Assembly: GCF_025398175.1 (NCBI RefSeq)
Contig: NZ_CP099734.1
Span: 2,170,001 to 2,234,000 of the forward strand
Source of the DNA: Photobacterium sp. TY1-4
GTDB taxonomy: Bacteria > Pseudomonadota > Gammaproteobacteria > Enterobacterales > Vibrionaceae
Direction: 5' to 3'
Length of the DNA: 64,000 nucleotides
The position numbers and the translations under genes are program-made. Positions 56,267-64,000 of the stretch are shown piece after piece; position 1 is the first letter of the stretch; the number at the start of each line of letters is the position of its first letter. The notes under the pieces were generated by a model that was given only the letters and a program-made list of their open reading frames with translations, made no database searches and was not told the DNA's origin.

Positions 56267-57439
56267 ATGACTAAGCACGGCATGACAAAGCAAAACCTAA
56301 AAAAGATCGGTTATGTCATTCCTACATTTCCTGTCCTTTCTGAAACCTTCATAGGCGTCGAAATGCGGGCGATGATGCGTCAGGGGCACGCCGTTCAGCC
56401 CTTTGCGTTTGCAGCCACTGCGCAGTTTCAACCTGCCGATCAGGCGCAGGTCGAGCGCTGCCAGTACATCCCTGACCGCCTGTCCGCCGGAGCACTGCGC
56501 TACCTGCTGAACGTCGGTGCCAGCCATCGCTTCCTAGCCCGGCAGCAAGGGTTTTCCTATCTTTCCCTGCTCAAGCAAGGGGTCATCCTGGCCGAGCTGG
56601 CCGGTCGGGCGGGTTGTGACCATCTGCACGCCCACTTTGCCTGGCACAGTGCCGCGACAGCCATAGTCGCCGCCAGACTGCTCGGGATTTCGGTCTCACT
56701 GGTCGGTCACGGCGCAGACATCTATTCGGCGCCGGAAGATCTGGACAGCAAACTCGACCATATTGATTTCGGCTGCGCGGTCACCCAGGACATGATGCAC
56801 CATTTGCAAACCCGAACCACCACCCGGATCCACTACGTCGCCTGCGGTCTGGAGCCATCGCATTACCCGCCGCTGAACCCGGACTGGGTGCCGGGGAAGG
56901 ATTTTTTGTTCATCGGCAGGCTGGTCGAGAAAAAAGGGCTCGATACCCTGCTGGACGCATTCGAACAGCTGCCGGCTACCACGTCGCTGGATGTGGTCGG
57001 CGACGGGCCGCTGATGCCGGTGTTACGTCGCTGGCTGCGGGACAAAGGACTGGCGCGGCAAGTCACCCTGCTCGGCGCCCAGAATGCCCAATGGCTCCGC
57101 CAGCACGCCGGGGATTACAAAGCGCTGGTTGCGCCCTTTTGCATTGCGGCCAGCGGCGATCGGGATACTGGTCCTTTAGTGCTCAAAGAAGCCATGGGGC
57201 TGGGCTTGCCGGTGATCACCTCCGATCTGGCCGGGTGCAATGAAATCCTCGACCCGCAATCGGGCTTACAGGTCCCGATGCAAAATGCTGACGCACTGGC
57301 CCAGATGATGGCGCATGTACTCAAGCAGCCCTTTACCGCCCTGTCGCCACTGCGCCGTCAGGCCTACCAGCGGGTGTTTGAACTTTACAATGCCGATCGC
57401 CATGCCGGTCGCTTGTCCTGTCTGGTCCAGGGGGTCTGA
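56267..57439 (+). CDS. family 4 glycosyltransferase
   Basis: 390 residues. GT-B fold with the C-terminal EX7E region (PLVLKEAMGLGLPVITSDLAG) and the donor-site block FIGRLVEKKGLDTLLDAF. ATG at 56267 follows AAGGAGTGCATCC. First gene of the plus-strand polysaccharide operon; its stop is 2 bp before the flippase start. Confidence 0.9.
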   Translation: MTKHGMTKQNLKKIGYVIPTFPVLSETFIGVEMRAMMRQGHAVQPFAFAATAQFQPADQAQVERCQYIPDRLSAGALRYLLNVGASHRFLARQQGFSYLSLLKQGVILAELAGRAGCDHLHAHFAWHSAATAIVAARLLGISVSLVGHGADIYSAPEDLDSKLDHIDFGCAVTQDMMHHLQTRTTTRIHYVACGLEPSHYPPLNPDWVPGKDFLFIGRLVEKKGLDTLLDAFEQLPATTSLDVVGDGPLMPVLRRWLRDKGLARQVTLLGAQNAQWLRQHAGDYKALVAPFCIAASGDRDTGPLVLKEAMGLGLPVITSDLAGCNEILDPQSGLQVPMQNADALAQMMAHVLKQPFTALSPLRRQAYQRVFELYNADRHAGRLSCLVQGV

Positions 57440-57441
57440 CG

Positions 57442-58851
57442 ATGACGGCCATTTATGCCCGGCTACAGCGCCTGCCCAGCGTCGCAGCTTATGCCATCGG
57501 ACTGGCGGTCAGCAAGCTGATCGGGCTGGTGATGCAGCCATTGCTCACCCGCTGGCTGCCTCCGGAAACCTTTGGCGAGTACGCGACGTTGGTCACCCTG
57601 GCGAACCTGGTATCCCTGCTCATGCTGGTGGGTATGGTCGACAGCCTGTACCGCTTTGCCAATGATCCCAACTACGACACGGCGCAAATCTACCGCAGCG
57701 CCTGGAGCCTGACGGTTCTGACCAGTGTACTGATCGCGCTGCCGTTCCTGCTCTGGCCGCATTGGGTCGCAGCCTGGCTGCCCGGTGATATTTCGCCCTT
57801 TTCCGTGCGCTGCCTGATTGTCAGCCTGATGCTGGGAACCCACAGTGCCTTGCAGTTGGCCAAGCTGCGCATTGACGATCGGGCGCTGTGTTTCATGCAC
57901 ATCCAACTCATATTTGCCCTCGCGCAGGGCGGGTTCATGATGCTGCTTACGCCAACCATGGGCGTGGAAGGGCTGATGCTGGCCGGTGTGCTGGCCCAGG
58001 CCATTCAGTGGGTTCTGCTGCACCGCCAATGGCCGACATTCACCTGCCGCAATGCAGGCATACTGCTCCGGTACGGGATCGGCATCGCGGTTTCCGGTGC
58101 TGTCGGCTTTGTTGCATTCGGTGCAGAGCGGTTTGTACTGGCCGGGAGCATCGGGACCGCCGAGCTGGCGGTGTACGCCATCACGATGCAATGGGCCGTG
58201 GCAGCGACCTTGTTGCTCGACCCGTTCAACTTATGGTGGTTTCCGCAACGTTTCAGACACCTGCATACCGCTTCCGGAAAACAATACGTTGCCCGGATGA
58301 GTATGTTCGGTTGCCAGTGCGCTGCCTGGGTCGCCGCGGTGCTGATTGCAATAGGCTGCCCGTTCCTGCTGCTGTGGCTGCCGGAAAGCTACCAGCTGGC
58401 CAGTGAAATCCTGCCATGGCTGGCCTGGCTCCTGTTCATCAAGTACATGAGCACCCAACTCAACATCGGCTGCTATTACCAGCAGAACAGCGATATCACC
58501 ATGGTGATCTCAACCGTCAGTGCCGGGTTAGCCCTGTTGCTGATGTGGTTGCTGATCCCCCGCTTCGGTCTGGGGGGTGCCATCGGGGCCGGGCTGCTGG
58601 TTCAGGGATGCCGGTTCATACTGTTTCTGGCCGTCAGCCAACGCTTGCTACCCTTACGTTATCCCGGCGCTCCGCTTGGCAAACAATTAATTGGATTGAC
58701 AGTCATCACGCTGTTGCAATGGACTCAGGGCCAGGCGGACGAACTCGCGCGTTACACGATCCCCGTCACCATCGCCGTGATTGCTGTCATGAGCTACCAG
58801 CTCTGGCGTGACGGGCAACAGCTGCGCCAGGAGGCCAACCGCCATGACTGA
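57442..58851 (+). CDS. Wzx-like polysaccharide flippase
   Basis: 469 residues, about 12 to 14 transmembrane helices, MATE/MVF superfamily type (LPPETFGEYATLVTLANLVS near the start is characteristic of Wzx-like oligosaccharide exporters). It moves lipid-linked repeat units to the periplasm. It overlaps the next gene by 8 bp. Confidence 0.88.
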   Translation: MTAIYARLQRLPSVAAYAIGLAVSKLIGLVMQPLLTRWLPPETFGEYATLVTLANLVSLLMLVGMVDSLYRFANDPNYDTAQIYRSAWSLTVLTSVLIALPFLLWPHWVAAWLPGDISPFSVRCLIVSLMLGTHSALQLAKLRIDDRALCFMHIQLIFALAQGGFMMLLTPTMGVEGLMLAGVLAQAIQWVLLHRQWPTFTCRNAGILLRYGIGIAVSGAVGFVAFGAERFVLAGSIGTAELAVYAITMQWAVAATLLLDPFNLWWFPQRFRHLHTASGKQYVARMSMFGCQCAAWVAAVLIAIGCPFLLLWLPESYQLASEILPWLAWLLFIKYMSTQLNIGCYYQQNSDITMVISTVSAGLALLLMWLLIPRFGLGGAIGAGLLVQGCRFILFLAVSQRLLPLRYPGAPLGKQLIGLTVITLLQWTQGQADELARYTIPVTIAVIAVMSYQLWRDGQQLRQEANRHD

Positions 58852-60193
58852 ACAGCAGCGTCACATCCTCGCCGCCCTGTCAGCCACCGCATTAATCGGC
58901 GTGGGCTATTACCTGCAGGGCATTCTGGCACTGGCGCTGTGTATGCTCTTTGTACTCCCGCTGCTGATCCGCAATGCTTACCTGATCTGCGTCTGGTTTA
59001 TTTTCTTTTCCTACTTCAGGCTGCACGAAGCAATTCCGATCTTAATGGCCTTTAAAATCCCGCAATTACTGGCCCTCGCCAGTCTGGCCGGTCTGGCGTG
59101 GCAGCTGTGGATGATGCGCGGGCAGCTGGCCTGGCACCGGGTCCATACCCTGCTCTGTCTCTTTTCCTTCTGGGTGTTTGTCTCCTGCCTGATGGCTTCC
59201 AATAAAGGGATGGCGTTCGGCAGCTTTAACTCCACGTATATCAAAATTCTGCTCATGGTCTTTGCCATCAGTTGGTTACCGACCCACCTCAACCAGTTAC
59301 GGCTGTTTCCGCCCGGCCTGCTGATGTGTGGTGTGCTGATTGCGGGCATCGCCCTGTATAACAAGGCCAACGGCATCGGGCTGGTCGAAGGCACCCGCGT
59401 CACCATTGGTCGCAGTATCGGCTCCATGCTGGGCGATCCCAATGATCTGGCGCTGGTGCTGCAATTCCCGGTCTCCTTCGCCCTGGCGTATTGCTTCTCC
59501 GGTAGCAAATTTCGTCGCGTCCTGACAATCGCCTGCTTTGTGACCTTAGTCTTCGGAGTGCTGGCAACCCAGAGCCGTGGCGGCCTGCTGGGCATTGCCG
59601 CCGGGGTATTCACCATGACTTTACTGCGCAGCAAAAACCTGGTTCTCCCCGGCATCATGGGAGTCTGTAGCCTGGGCGTTCTGGTGCTGGCTGCCGGGAT
59701 CAGCGACCGCAGCTCCGGCGGCGCGGCGGAAGGGGGCGTGGATGAATCGGCGATGGGCCGCGTCTACGCCTGGGTTGCCGCTTTCAGAATGGCGGTTTCC
59801 AACCCGTTTACCGGCGTCGGTCTCAACAACTTTTACGTCAATTACTATTTTTACTCGCCACACTGGGACGGCAAGAACCACGCCGTTCACAGTACCTGGT
59901 TTCAAGTCCTCGGCGAAACCGGCTTCTTCGGTCTGGCACTGTTTCTGCTAATGATTGTGGGGGCCTTCATGAGCAGCTACCAGTTGCTCCGGCGGCTTCG
60001 CGGGCATGATCTCCAGCCCTTTGCCGAGGGCCTCTGGCTCGGTCTGATCTCATTCTGCGTCGGCGGCACCTTTCTGACTCAGGGGTTCACCTGGCCGCTA
60101 TACATCCTGATCGGGTTACTGATTGCCCTGAATCGACTGACACAAGGAGAAAACGATGATCACAGCCATCCTGAAAAAACATCTCTCCCCTGA
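58844..60193 (+). CDS. O-antigen polymerase/ligase-like membrane protein (Wzy/WaaL family)
   Basis: 449 residues from the ATG at 58844, where AGGAGG lies ten bases upstream; the longer frame from 58808 is less likely. About 11 transmembrane helices and a large periplasmic loop with the family pattern GRVYAWVAAFRMAVSNPFTG near residue 300. It joins repeat units (polymerase) or attaches them to a carrier (ligase); sequence does not separate the two, but the setting between a flippase and a chain-length regulator favours the polymerase. Confidence 0.85.
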   Translation: MTEQQRHILAALSATALIGVGYYLQGILALALCMLFVLPLLIRNAYLICVWFIFFSYFRLHEAIPILMAFKIPQLLALASLAGLAWQLWMMRGQLAWHRVHTLLCLFSFWVFVSCLMASNKGMAFGSFNSTYIKILLMVFAISWLPTHLNQLRLFPPGLLMCGVLIAGIALYNKANGIGLVEGTRVTIGRSIGSMLGDPNDLALVLQFPVSFALAYCFSGSKFRRVLTIACFVTLVFGVLATQSRGGLLGIAAGVFTMTLLRSKNLVLPGIMGVCSLGVLVLAAGISDRSSGGAAEGGVDESAMGRVYAWVAAFRMAVSNPFTGVGLNNFYVNYYFYSPHWDGKNHAVHSTWFQVLGETGFFGLALFLLMIVGAFMSSYQLLRRLRGHDLQPFAEGLWLGLISFCVGGTFLTQGFTWPLYILIGLLIALNRLTQGENDDHSHPEKTSLP

Positions 60194-60857
60194 TCACGTC
60201 AGCCAGCTCCGGCTGTGGCATCAGGCATTGAACGGCTTCACGGTGCCGGTACTCCCCGGGATCCACACCTTCGTGTACGGGCTGCACCGCACGCTGGTGA
60301 GCGTGGGACAAACACTGCTCCAGAAACTCTATTTTACGCCGCTGTTCCTGTCCCGGGTTGCCATCCGGCCCCGGCGGCTGCAGCTATACTCCGGCATGCC
60401 CCTCATCAGCGGTCACTTACGCATTGAACTGGGAGAGCAATGCCGGATCTCCGGTGCGACCACGTTTTCCGGCCGCACCAGCAGCGACCGGCCCACACTG
60501 GTGATCGGCAATAACGTCGACATCAACTGGCAAACCACCATCGCCGTCGGCGACCGGGTAACGCTGGAGGACAACGTCCGCCTGGCCGGGCGCGTGTTTC
60601 TCGCCGGATATCCGGGCCACCCGGTCGATCCGCTGCGCCGCGCCCGGGGCGAGCCGGATGATGCCCACCAAATCGGCTCGATTCATCTCAAGGAAAATGT
60701 CTGGGTCGGCACCGGCTGCACCATTCTTCAGGGGGTAACCATCGGCGAAAACAGCATTGTCGCGACCGGCAGCGTGGTCACTAAATCCATGCCGGCCAAT
60801 GTGCTCATCGGCGGCAACCCGGCCCGCGTGATCAAAAATCTGGAGGTGCGTTCATGA
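60156..60857 (+). CDS. hexapeptide-repeat acyltransferase
   Basis: 233 residues. The C-terminal part is a left-handed beta-helix with the usual end IGENSIVATGSVVTKSMPAN; the catalytic His region precedes it. It transfers an acetyl group to a sugar, so the polysaccharide is probably acetylated. It overlaps the polymerase gene by 38 bp at its start and the next gene by 4 bp at its end. Confidence 0.88.
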   Translation: MITAILKKHLSPDHVSQLRLWHQALNGFTVPVLPGIHTFVYGLHRTLVSVGQTLLQKLYFTPLFLSRVAIRPRRLQLYSGMPLISGHLRIELGEQCRISGATTFSGRTSSDRPTLVIGNNVDINWQTTIAVGDRVTLEDNVRLAGRVFLAGYPGHPVDPLRRARGEPDDAHQIGSIHLKENVWVGTGCTILQGVTIGENSIVATGSVVTKSMPANVLIGGNPARVIKNLEVRS

Positions 60858-60937
60858 AAGAATCGGCACTTATCAAAGAAGCTGTGCTCATGAAAGAACA
60901 TGCAATTAACAAAGAAGCTGCGTTCATGAAAGAGCTC
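60854..60937 (+). repeat. 36-bp tandem repeat multiplying the start codon
   Basis: Units at 60854-60889 and 60890-60925 share ATGAAAGAA and CAAAGAAGCTG, and a third begins at 60926 (ATGAAAGAG). Each unit is 12 codons, so copy changes keep the frame. Confidence 0.85.
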
Positions 60938-62107
60938 ATCGTCTTCGGCGAAGATTACAACCGTCACCCGTCCAGCTCACAGCATATTGTGAACACGTTG
61001 CAACATCAGTTTGCTTCGATTCAGTGGATCAACTCCATCGGCCTGCGCAAACCCTCACCGAGCCCCCGGGATCTGGCCCGGATCCGGGAAAAGCTGCGCA
61101 ACGCGCTCACCGTAACCCCATGCCGGGACGACCTCCCACCGCCCTTTCCCGTGATCCACCCGCTGGTCTGGCCGTTAGCGGAGCACCCACTGCTGCGGTG
61201 GTTCAATCAATTGTCCGTGCGACGCCAACTGGCACGAAAGCGCCATCTGCGGGTGGTCTGGGCTGCCCTGCCCAGCGCCGTCGACTATCTGGATGCCTTA
61301 CAGGCCGATGTGGTGATTTACTACTGCGGCGATGATTTTTCCGGCCTCGCCGGGGTGGACCACACCCGGGTCAAGCAGATGGAGGAACGCATGGCAAAGC
61401 GCGCCGATCTGATCCTGTGTGCCAGCCCGGCACTGGTCGGGAAAATGAGTCAGCTTTCACCGCAGAACACCCATCTGCTGCGCCACGGCGTCGACTTTCA
61501 TCGCTTTGCCGCGCCGCAGCCGGATCCGTATCCGCCTGCGCCGTCCCCCACGCAGGGGCGCTATAAAGTCGGATTCTACGGCAGCCTGAACCAGTGGCTG
61601 GATCAGACCCTGCTGTGCGAACTGGCCGCCGCACGGCCCGAAGTCGACTTCCACCTGATCGGCCGCCGTGACTGCGAGAGCCCGCTGCTCGACGCCTGCG
61701 ACAACATCAAATTTCACCCGCCGGTTCCGCATCAGCATCTGGCCCAATATGTCCAACACTGGGACGCCGCGCTCCTGCCGTTTGTCGATAACGCCCAGAT
61801 CCGCGCCTGCGATCCGCTCAAACTGCGGGAATACCTGGCTGCAGGCTGCCCGGTGATCAGCAGCAACTTTCCCGCCGCCCGACAGTATCCGTGTCTGGTT
61901 TCCGTCGCCACCTCCCAACAGGACTGGCTGGACGCCATCGACGCATTTTGCCACCTCAGCCAGCAACATCGTTTGCAATATCGGAAAACAGCCCGTCAGC
62001 ACATGGTGAACGAAAGCTGGGACATGCGGGGAGATACTGTATTAACCTTGATAAACAGTATCTTAGAAGAAAAACAGACCTGCTTGCCTGAATTCAGCAT
62101 CATTTAG
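60854..62107 (+). CDS. glycosyltransferase (GT-B) with a repeated start region
   Basis: 417 residues if translation begins at 60854. GT-B type: VIYYCGDDFSGL and the donor region with PLKLREYLAAGCPVISSNF. The first 24 codons are two 36-bp repeats that each restart with ATG-AAA-GA(A/G), so ATGs at 60854, 60890 and 60926 are all in frame; the family-like sequence begins at the third (MKELIVFGEDYN). The strongest ribosome site (GGAGG) precedes the first. The gene overlaps the acyltransferase by 4 bp. Confidence 0.88.
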   Translation: MKESALIKEAVLMKEHAINKEAAFMKELIVFGEDYNRHPSSSQHIVNTLQHQFASIQWINSIGLRKPSPSPRDLARIREKLRNALTVTPCRDDLPPPFPVIHPLVWPLAEHPLLRWFNQLSVRRQLARKRHLRVVWAALPSAVDYLDALQADVVIYYCGDDFSGLAGVDHTRVKQMEERMAKRADLILCASPALVGKMSQLSPQNTHLLRHGVDFHRFAAPQPDPYPPAPSPTQGRYKVGFYGSLNQWLDQTLLCELAAARPEVDFHLIGRRDCESPLLDACDNIKFHPPVPHQHLAQYVQHWDAALLPFVDNAQIRACDPLKLREYLAAGCPVISSNFPAARQYPCLVSVATSQQDWLDAIDAFCHLSQQHRLQYRKTARQHMVNESWDMRGDTVLTLINSILEEKQTCLPEFSII

Positions 62108-62118
62108 GCACTCTCCTT

Positions 62119-62157
62119 GCTCCTGATCTGATATCAACCCATGGTCAGATCAGGAGC
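62119..62157 (+). promoter_or_regulatory. hairpin hiding the ribosome site of the small lipoprotein gene
   Basis: A perfect 13-bp stem: 62119-62131 pairs with 62145-62157 around a 13-base loop. The AGGAG ribosome site (62152-62156) is inside the right arm, six bases before the ATG at 62163. As RNA it would block initiation until melted or opened by a passing ribosome or protein. No U tract follows, so it is not a terminator. Confidence 0.75.
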
Positions 62158-62162
62158 CGCCG

Positions 62163-62498
62163 ATGAAAGCGTTATGGACCGCCTTCGCGATACTACTGCT
62201 CTCCGGGTGCGTATCCCCCGGTATTCAGCCCGCGCAGCGTCTCGAGCTGTATTACAGCCAGGAGCAAACCACGCTCACGGCCCGGCAGAAAGACGACATT
62301 ACTGCGCTATTCAACACCGCACCGGCCTGGACGCTCGATGTCGCGCCATCCAGCCATGAGCAGCCGTTTCGCGCCCTGCATATCAGCCAGCAACGCATCA
62401 AGTCGATTCGCCAACTAGCCAAACAGCACAGCATCCGGTTGAACGAGCAATACCAGCCCCGGCAATCGGCCGATACGGTGATCATCAGGGAGCCTTAA
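62163..62498 (+). CDS. small lipoprotein of the polysaccharide operon, hypothetical
   Basis: 111 residues. Signal peptide with the lipobox LLSGC (Cys near residue 16). The mature part (about 95 residues) has no known motif. A small lipoprotein next to a Wzz-like protein recalls the accessory lipoproteins of polysaccharide export, but it is too short to be a Wza. The ATG is preceded by AGGAG inside a hairpin. Confidence 0.75.
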   Translation: MKALWTAFAILLLSGCVSPGIQPAQRLELYYSQEQTTLTARQKDDITALFNTAPAWTLDVAPSSHEQPFRALHISQQRIKSIRQLAKQHSIRLNEQYQPRQSADTVIIREP

Positions 62499-62499
62499 G

Positions 62500-64000
62500 A
62501 TGCGTCAACGTTTCTTTGCCCAGCTGTATCCGATCCTGCAGGCGCTGTGGAAGTACCGCTACCTGATCGTGTTGCCAATGGTGTTACTGCCATTCGTCGC
62601 CACCTTCATCAACGGTCTCAAACCCAAGCACTATTACTCCCACACCACGATTCTGGTTCAGGAGACAGCACTGATGAACCCGTTTCTGGAGGATCTCTCG
62701 ATTTCGTTCCATCTTGAGGAGCGGATGGAAGCCCTGCGGGTGATGATCCACAGCCGCTACATCCTGAACGAAGTGATGACCACCCTGGCGCTGGTGCCCG
62801 ATGAAACGCCTTACGAACTGAACCGGATGCGCAACAAGCTCTCCGGCGGGCTCCGCCTGTCGCTGGCCGGTTCAGATCTGATCAAAATTGGCCTTAGCTG
62901 GGACCGACCCGAGCAGATGGTGCCGATCCTGGAAGCGGTGTCAAAACAGTTTCTGGAGCGGCTGCAAGCGCCGGGAAAAGCCTCGGTCTCCAGCTCAGAG
63001 CAGTTCCTGGAGCAGCAGCTACGTGAAACTCAATCAGAACTGGAAGCGGCGGAAGGCACCCTGGCCAGATTCAAGCAAGAAAACATCGATAACCTGCCGC
63101 AAATTCAGGGCAGCCAGACCCAGAATGTGGCTCAGCTCGAATCTCAGCTACGGGAAGCCGAACTGGCGCTGAAGCAGGCCGAAGCCGAGCGGGAAGTGCT
63201 GAAGAAGCGGCTGATCAACGCCAATCCGGTGATGTCGCTGCTGGAAGACGAGCTGATCCAGGCCGAAGCCAAGCTCACAATTCTCCGGGCCCGCTACACC
63301 GACCAACACTCGGAGGTCAAAGCCATGCTACGCCGGGTCAACACCCTGCGTCAGGAGTCCAAGCGCCTGCTGGCCCAACAGAGTCACCTGAGTGAAGCCG
63401 AGCTGAACCAGCTCTGGACCGTGGCCGCCAACCAAAGCGATCACCCGGATGCGGCCAGCCGCCCCTTGCTGATCAGCCAGCTGGAGCAGTACCAGCAAGC
63501 CGAGAGCAATATTGACGCGCTGGCACAGAAACAGCAGGTGCTGCGGGAGCAAATCCGGAGCCTGACCCGCAAGCGGGCCGAGTTTGCCAACCTCGAAAAA
63601 TCGCTCAAATCGCTGGAGCGTAATTTCGAGGTAAAAGAAAAAATCTACAACCGGTTACTGGAGCGCTACGAAATGGCGCAGGTGACCGGCCAACTGGGCC
63701 GCTTCGAAGAGCGGGATAAGCTGAAAATTATCGATACCCCCTATACCCCGTCCCAGCCGACCAACTGGCCCTGGTGGATCAGTTTTGTCCTCGGCATCGT
63801 CGGCGGCCTGGGGCTTGGCCTGTCCATGACCACCCTGATGGTCCTGACAGATACCCGAATTTACGCCACTGAGCAGGTACAGCGGATCACCCGGACAGCC
63901 GTTCTGGGACGGATCCCGGCCTTGCGACGTCCAGATGAGGATCGCACCTATGAAGACACCAACTTCGGCAACAATCATCCAAATTGTTCAGCACCTTCGA
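62500..64000 (+). CDS. polysaccharide chain-length determinant (Wzz/GumC-like), runs off the window
   Basis: Partial: 500 codons, no stop before the window end. Helix 1 near residues 20-38, a long coiled-coil periplasmic region (about 60-415; for example EQFLEQQLRETQSELEAAEG), and helix 2 near 424-448 after a Pro-rich segment (TPYTPSQPTNWPW). A cytoplasmic stretch follows; a tyrosine kinase domain may come next. It sets polymer length and fits the end of a Wzx/Wzy-type locus. ATG at 62500, 1 bp past the lipoprotein stop. Confidence 0.9.
   Translation, partial: MRQRFFAQLYPILQALWKYRYLIVLPMVLLPFVATFINGLKPKHYYSHTTILVQETALMNPFLEDLSISFHLEERMEALRVMIHSRYILNEVMTTLALVPDETPYELNRMRNKLSGGLRLSLAGSDLIKIGLSWDRPEQMVPILEAVSKQFLERLQAPGKASVSSSEQFLEQQLRETQSELEAAEGTLARFKQENIDNLPQIQGSQTQNVAQLESQLREAELALKQAEAEREVLKKRLINANPVMSLLEDELIQAEAKLTILRARYTDQHSEVKAMLRRVNTLRQESKRLLAQQSHLSEAELNQLWTVAANQSDHPDAASRPLLISQLEQYQQAESNIDALAQKQQVLREQIRSLTRKRAEFANLEKSLKSLERNFEVKEKIYNRLLERYEMAQVTGQLGRFEERDKLKIIDTPYTPSQPTNWPWWISFVLGIVGGLGLGLSMTTLMVLTDTRIYATEQVQRITRTAVLGRIPALRRPDEDRTYEDTNFGNNHPNCSAPS

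Noticed and set aside
1..64000. CRISPR array, prophage or defence island
   Set aside because: No regularly spaced direct repeats of CRISPR type and no phage structural or known defence genes were found; the nuclease and AlkB genes are stand-alone repair-type genes.

Overview
The window reads as chromosomal DNA of a marine gammaproteobacterium, most likely Vibrionaceae (Photobacterium, Grimontia or Vibrio type). The evidence is the mix of families: a DUF2947 protein, a NUDIX-PAP2 fusion, a VRR-NUC protein, a DUF3541-like protein, several methyl-accepting proteins, and a YfiR/diguanylate cyclase pair. This is inference from family content; no rRNA or housekeeping marker is present to fix the genus.

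Layout. 1-10 kb: 5' part of a ydiJ-type FAD/Fe-S oxidase, a NUDIX-PAP2 fusion, a FAN1-like nuclease, a pirin, a YfiR-cyclase signalling pair and two small conserved genes. 10-25 kb: DUF3108 protein, zinc ribbon, gamma-glutamylcyclotransferase, the 5-oxoprolinase operon pxpABC, a TetR-SDR pair with a visible operator/promoter, an FG-GAP lipoprotein, tRNA-Cys and tRNA-Leu, the KDG kinase/aldolase pair, a TPR response regulator and a chemoreceptor. 25.9-27.4 kb: a complete IS4-family element.

27.4-39.0 kb: the centrepiece, a minus-strand operon for anaerobic choline breakdown in a bacterial microcompartment (GRM2/cut type). It encodes three tandem BMC-H shell proteins, acylating aldehyde dehydrogenase, a BMC-P vertex protein, iron alcohol dehydrogenase, long-form choline TMA-lyase CutC, activase CutD, a BMC-H protein with a long charged tail, PduL phosphotransacylase, an unrecognised 254-residue protein and two SMR transporters. 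Inferred flow: choline is split to trimethylamine and acetaldehyde; acetaldehyde goes to acetyl-CoA (then acetyl phosphate) or ethanol inside the shell; the SMR pair may export amine. Just upstream (40-41.5 kb) lies a membrane-bound ToxR/CadC-type regulator with a small membrane partner. In front of them is a perfect FNR box placed as in a class II promoter. This suggests, without proof, anaerobic control of the regulator and perhaps of the compartment.

41.8-54.8 kb: glutaredoxin, the divergent AmmeMemoRadiSam trio, a DUF3541-like protein, AlkB, an EEP-family protein, an exonuclease, a macrodomain protein, MobB, a second chemoreceptor, a beta-rich exported protein, and a response regulator broken by two frameshifts.

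55.0-64.0 kb: a surface polysaccharide locus. It has a GT2 on the minus strand, then a tightly packed plus-strand operon: GT4, Wzx-like flippase, Wzy-like polymerase/ligase, hexapeptide acyltransferase, a further glycosyltransferase, a small lipoprotein whose ribosome site lies in a 13-bp hairpin, and a chain-length regulator that runs off the window.
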